Positions 61,502 to 64,000 of a DNA stretch of 64,000 nt are shown here, in pieces. The stretch is from Candidatus Nanosynbacter sp. TM7-076. Its GTDB lineage: Bacteria > Patescibacteriota > Saccharimonadia > Saccharimonadales > Saccharimonadaceae. Below the pieces are notes generated by a model. The model had not been told where the DNA came from. It ran no database searches and worked only from the letters and a program-made list of their open reading frames with translations. A program made the position numbers and the translations under genes. Where the stretch lies: positions 106,980 through 170,979 of the forward strand of contig NZ_JAJQJS010000004.1 in NCBI RefSeq assembly GCF_022828325.1. Reading direction: 5' to 3'. Numbering within the stretch: the stretch's first letter is position 1; every line of letters starts with the position of its first letter.

Positions 61502-62017
61502 TTACAATGCAGCTTCGACTGCAGCCCAAGTTGCGTCAGGATTGTCTTCAGGGATGATGATTGTAACTTGGTCGCCAACGTTAATTCGGAAGTAAGTTAC
61601 GCTAGCAAGCAAAATACGATATTCGCGACCAGAAGCCTCGACGTAGTAAATTCCGTCGTGCTGGACGAGCGTTCCGATAACTTGCTTTCGTGGTACAGGA
61701 CCAATTTGCTTATAAATAAAGCTACCGTCTTCAGCGATTGTTAATTTCATCAAGTCACCCTCAACCAGCTTCGATTTTGAAGCGTAGTTGGCTGGGATTG
61801 GGTAATTTTTGCCATCAGGGCTGAGCATCATTTGCCCGTCAAACACGCCTTCGATAATCTTTCCTGCTACATTATCTGACGAAGTTTTTGGCGTGACAAC
61901 TTGACCATCGTCGCCAATAATACTAATCAATAATTCTTTTGCGGCAGCTAAATTGGTCTCCGCCTCTTGAATAAGTGTCCTCAGACGCTTAATTTGCTTT
62001 TCTGGTAATTCAGACAT
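61502..62017 (-). CDS. Conserved-looking OB/SH3-like hypothetical protein
   Basis: A 171-residue protein. An N-terminal coiled-coil (residues 5-33) is followed by two small beta-rich domains with GQMMLSPDGKNYPIP and REYRILLASVTYFRINVGDQVTIIIPEDN. It is acidic, cytosolic and not recognised. Ribosome site AAAGGA. A promoter TTGATA-17-TATATA is visible about 40-80 bp upstream on the minus strand. Confidence 0.75.
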   Translation of the reverse strand: MSELPEKQIKRLRTLIQEAETNLAAAKELLISIIGDDGQVVTPKTSSDNVAGKIIEGVFDGQMMLSPDGKNYPIPANYASKSKLVEGDLMKLTIAEDGSFIYKQIGPVPRKQVIGTLVQHDGIYYVEASGREYRILLASVTYFRINVGDQVTIIIPEDNPDATWAAVEAAL

Positions 62018-62209
62018 GGTTCTCGCAATTCCTTTGTCTATTTTTATAATACTTAACTAATATATAGCATATCCTTACATTTATATCAAGTTGCGTTATC
62101 TATTTTTATCCAATTTTCCACAGCACTATAAGATATGAATAAAAAAGTGTTGCAAATTTTACTCTTGAAATTGACGTGTGGTTCGTGATATTAAGATTGG
62201 CGACATAAA

Positions 62210-62236
62210 AATCACCGCCCAGGGCGGACGGTGATT
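62210..62236 (-). terminator. Terminator of rplJ-rplL
   Basis: On the minus strand AATCACCG pairs with CGGTGATT around GC-rich bases, followed by TTTTTATG. Confidence 0.8.
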
Positions 62237-62266
62237 AAACGAAACAAATTGGCGTTATATAACAAA

Positions 62267-62644
62267 TTATGAAAGCTCAACAGTAGCGCCAGCGTCTTCC
62301 AAAGTTTTCTTTGCAGCTTCAGCTTCGTCTTTAGAAACTTTTTCCTTGACTGGTGCTGGAGCGCCGTCAACGATAGCTTTTGCTTCACCTAGACCTAGGC
62401 CAGTGATTTCTTTAACAGCCTTGATGACTGCAACCTTCTGAGAACCAGCGTCTTTCAAAGTAACTGTGAACTCAGTTTTTTCGTCAGCAGCAGCGGCGTC
62501 ACCACCAGCAGCTGGACCAGCAACAGCGACAGCTGCAGCAGCTGGCTCGATGCCGTATTCTTCTTTAAGATGATTTTTCAATTCGTTAACTTCTAGAACT
62601 GTCAATTTTACAAGTTCTTCAGCCAATTTCTTAATATCAGCCAT
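62267..62644 (-). CDS. rplL: Ribosomal protein L7/L12
   Basis: A 125-residue stalk protein: N-terminal dimerisation helix, Ala/Gly hinge (about 36-55) and C-terminal domain with [13 protein letters not shown] and [20 protein letters not shown]. It recruits translation factors. Ribosome site GGAGA. Transcribed after rplJ. Confidence 0.98.
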   Translation of the reverse strand: MADIKKLAEELVKLTVLEVNELKNHLKEEYGIEPAAAAVAVAGPAAGGDAAAADEKTEFTVTLKDAGSQKVAVIKAVKEITGLGLGEAKAIVDGAPAPVKEKVSKDEAEAAKKTLEDAGATVELS

Positions 62645-62709
62645 TGATATTCTCCTTTATTATTATATTGTTGCGATGAATGCAACGTTACTAGTGTTGA
62701 TTGCTAAAC

Positions 62710-63234
62710 TTAAGCAGCAGCTTTGGCTTCGATGCCGTCCAAAAGTCCGTGCAAATTGCCGCCAAGCGCGTTGACTGTGTCGTGTACTGGTGATAGCAAT
62801 TGTGATACCACTTGAGCAACGAGTTGGTCTTTGCTTGGTAGACCTGCCAATGCTTTAACGTCAGCTTCGCTAATTGCCAAGCCTTCGCCTGAGAAGCCAC
62901 CTGCAAGTTGTAATGCTGGATGTGTTTTTGCAAACGTGTCCAATACCTTTGCTGGCATAACTTCATCTTCGGTGCTTACAGCGTAAACCAATTGACCAAC
63001 CAATAAGCTGGTGTCGGTTTCTTTGTAAGTATCGATTTCCTGAAGAGCTACGCGTACCAATCGGTTTTTAACAACCTTGATGGTAACGCCCGCTTCGCGA
63101 GCTGCCTTGCGTAGTTCTTGTAGGTCGGCAACGGTAAGGGTTTGGTATCGAGCAAAAGCCGTACCCTTAGCGTCTTTTAATAGCTCTGTCAGTTCAGCAA
63201 CCAAAGTTTGTTTTTTATCGCGTGAAATTGCCAT
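62710..63234 (-). CDS. rplJ: Ribosomal protein L10
   Basis: A 174-residue protein with N-terminal rRNA-binding domain (LTELLKDAKGTAFARYQTLT near the start, VVKNRLVRVAL) and a C-terminal helix that holds L7/L12 dimers. It also binds its own mRNA leader. Ribosome site AAGGA. Confidence 0.97.
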   Translation of the reverse strand: MAISRDKKQTLVAELTELLKDAKGTAFARYQTLTVADLQELRKAAREAGVTIKVVKNRLVRVALQEIDTYKETDTSLLVGQLVYAVSTEDEVMPAKVLDTFAKTHPALQLAGGFSGEGLAISEADVKALAGLPSKDQLVAQVVSQLLSPVHDTVNALGGNLHGLLDGIEAKAAA

Positions 63235-63284
63235 AAAAATCCTTTCTTTGATTGAGTTAATTTGTTATGTGCCAATTTGTTAAC

Positions 63285-63400
63285 GTGCGGTAATGGAGAA
63301 TCAAAAAAACGTCTTTGATTCTCGCACTACCAAAGACGTCAAATAAAACTGTTAGTTTCATCCCTCGGTGGCATTTTTATACTTGTTTTACGTCAAGTCG
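63285..63400 (-). promoter_or_regulatory. L10-type autoregulatory leader
   Basis: Mutually exclusive stems on the minus strand: GAGAATCAAA/TTTGATTCTC (63296-63323, a terminator-like hairpin) and CAAAGACGT with ACGTCTTTG (63309-63339). A further stem GTGGC/GCCAC with an inner ACTTG/CAAGT hairpin resembles the L10 binding platform. By analogy to the L10 leader, excess L10-L12 would shut down rplJL. Confidence 0.65.
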
Positions 63401-63427
63401 CCACTGTCTTTGGTAATGTTCCAGACT

Positions 63428-63456
63428 ATTGTAGCAGAAATGACAACGAAAAACAA
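63428..63456 (-). promoter_or_regulatory. rplJL promoter
   Basis: Minus strand TTGTTT (63456-63451), 17-bp spacer, TACAAT (63433-63428), with TGC before the -10 box. Confidence 0.6.
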
Positions 63457-63542
63457 GAGTTATGGCGATTATTTTCCAGCCGATTATTTTACAATAATAA
63501 CGTAATAAAATCAATAGGCGTCTATGTCTAATCAAAGAGAAA

Positions 63543-63565
63543 ACCCGCTCCGTGGTGGAGCGGGT
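63543..63565 (-). terminator. Terminator of the LPVTG protein gene
   Basis: ACCCGCTCC pairs with GGAGCGGGT around five bases; on the minus strand it is followed by TTTTCTCTTT. A second 8-bp hairpin (TCGAGGGG/CCCCTCGA, 63604-63640) sits between it and the stop codon. Confidence 0.8.
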
Positions 63566-63647
63566 GTAAGACCTCCTAACTTTTCTGTATCTATGCACCT
63601 CTGTCGAGGGGCGCTAGTCGATTAAACTAACACCCCTCGACGAGATC

Positions 63648-64000
63648 TCAGTTCTCCGAGCGCGCTGCCTGGCGGCGGCGCGCCCACCAAATGGCAACAC
63701 CCCCGATGGCCAGAAGCGCGATTGCGCTAGTGGCCACACTTACGGTAGTGCCGCCGGTCACTGGCAGTCGGTGCCGGTGTGGCACGGGCGTCTGACTCGG
63801 TGCCGGGCTTGGTGCCGACGGACTCGGTTCAGGAGTCGTCGATGGGCTCGGACTCGGAGTCGGTTCCGGTGTCACACTAGGTGTCGACGGTGTCGGCTCC
63901 GGGGTCGGAGTCGCGGTTGGAGTCGGACTCGGTGCGGGTGTCACGCTAGGTGTCGACGGTGTCGGCTCCGGGGTCGGAGTCGCGGTTGGAGTCGGACTCG
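63648..64000 (-). CDS. C-terminal end of a Pro-rich LPxTG surface protein (5' end beyond window)
   Basis: The frame is open to the window edge. It encodes Thr/Pro/Ser/Glu-rich spacer repeats, then LPVTGG, a hydrophobic helix of about 20 residues and a basic tail [12 protein letters not shown]: a complete sortase sorting signal. The spacer holds a 69-bp (23-residue) unit repeated at least into the edge. The DNA is strongly GC-rich, unlike rplJ next to it, and suggests acquisition from a high-GC organism. It is the second sortase substrate in this window. Confidence 0.9.
   Translation of the reverse strand, partial: SPTPTATPTPEPTPSTPSVTPAPSPTPTATPTPEPTPSTPSVTPEPTPSPSPSTTPEPSPSAPSPAPSQTPVPHRHRLPVTGGTTVSVATSAIALLAIGGVAIWWARRRQAARSEN
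63871..64000 (-). repeat. 69-bp tandem repeat in the Pro-rich spacer
   Basis: The unit beginning GTCACACTAG at 63871 recurs as GTCACGCTAG at 63940 and runs to the edge with only that difference seen. The period of 69 bp keeps the frame. Confidence 0.85.

Overview
The window most likely comes from a Candidatus Saccharibacteria (TM7, Patescibacteria/CPR) genome. This is inferred from the gene set: a compact genome with no amino-acid or nucleotide biosynthesis in 64 kb, a full F-type ATP synthase operon, sortase plus LPxTG surface proteins, several histidine kinases, GT4/GT39 glycosyltransferases and a UvrD-RecB fusion. No 16S or marker search was possible, so the taxonomy is an inference.

Layout. 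0-7 kb: an rRNA pseudouridine synthase (cut by the window edge), two two-component systems, two paralogous small membrane proteins and tRNA-Glu. 7-13.6 kb: a DUF3048 protein, gltX, two envelope proteins and a sortase. 13.6-19.6 kb: tRNA-Leu, a GC-rich small-gene cassette, an NnrD-like protein, exonuclease III, an alpha/beta hydrolase, two GT4 glycosyltransferases and smpB. 19.6-29 kb: an ABC-F ATPase, a glutaredoxin and the atp operon (Z/I-B-E-F-H-A-G-[foreign ORF]-D-C). 29-36 kb: a kinase-like gene broken by an amber codon, a Dus enzyme, a hairpin-dense RNA/zinc-finger locus, a UvrD-RecB helicase-nuclease and a secreted Cys-containing protein. 36-41 kb: a P-type ATPase, an RlmD-like methyltransferase and tRNA-Gln. 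41-44 kb: a candidate island at tRNA-Gln carrying a DUF262/DUF1524 (GmrSD-like) protein and a predicted Zn protease. 44-50.7 kb: GreA-like factor, a third two-component system, an ABC-2 exporter, an AI-2E family protein and cysS. 50.7-54 kb: an orphan cassette gene, a DHH phosphoesterase and an LPxTG surface protein with a duplicated module. 54-64 kb: recR, ybaB, a GT39 protein, dnaB, dnaX, hypotheticals, a Gly/His-rich cassette, DUF2797, a CPR-style hypothetical, rplL and rplJ with an L10-type leader, and the end of a second LPxTG protein.

Two expression styles stand out. About twenty housekeeping genes have an extended -10 box (TGn-TATAAT-like) only 6-10 nt before the start codon and no Shine-Dalgarno sequence, which predicts leaderless mRNAs. 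A handful of scattered, mostly GC-richer accessory units instead have full TTGACA-17-TATAAT-type promoters, hairpin-rich leaders and strong 3' hairpins. Four of these share near-identical promoter sequences, and they look like a separate, probably acquired, gene class.

The sortase, two LPxTG substrates, a PEGA-domain protein, glycosyltransferases and three sensor kinases together suggest an envelope-focused lifestyle, in keeping with an epibiont living on another cell.
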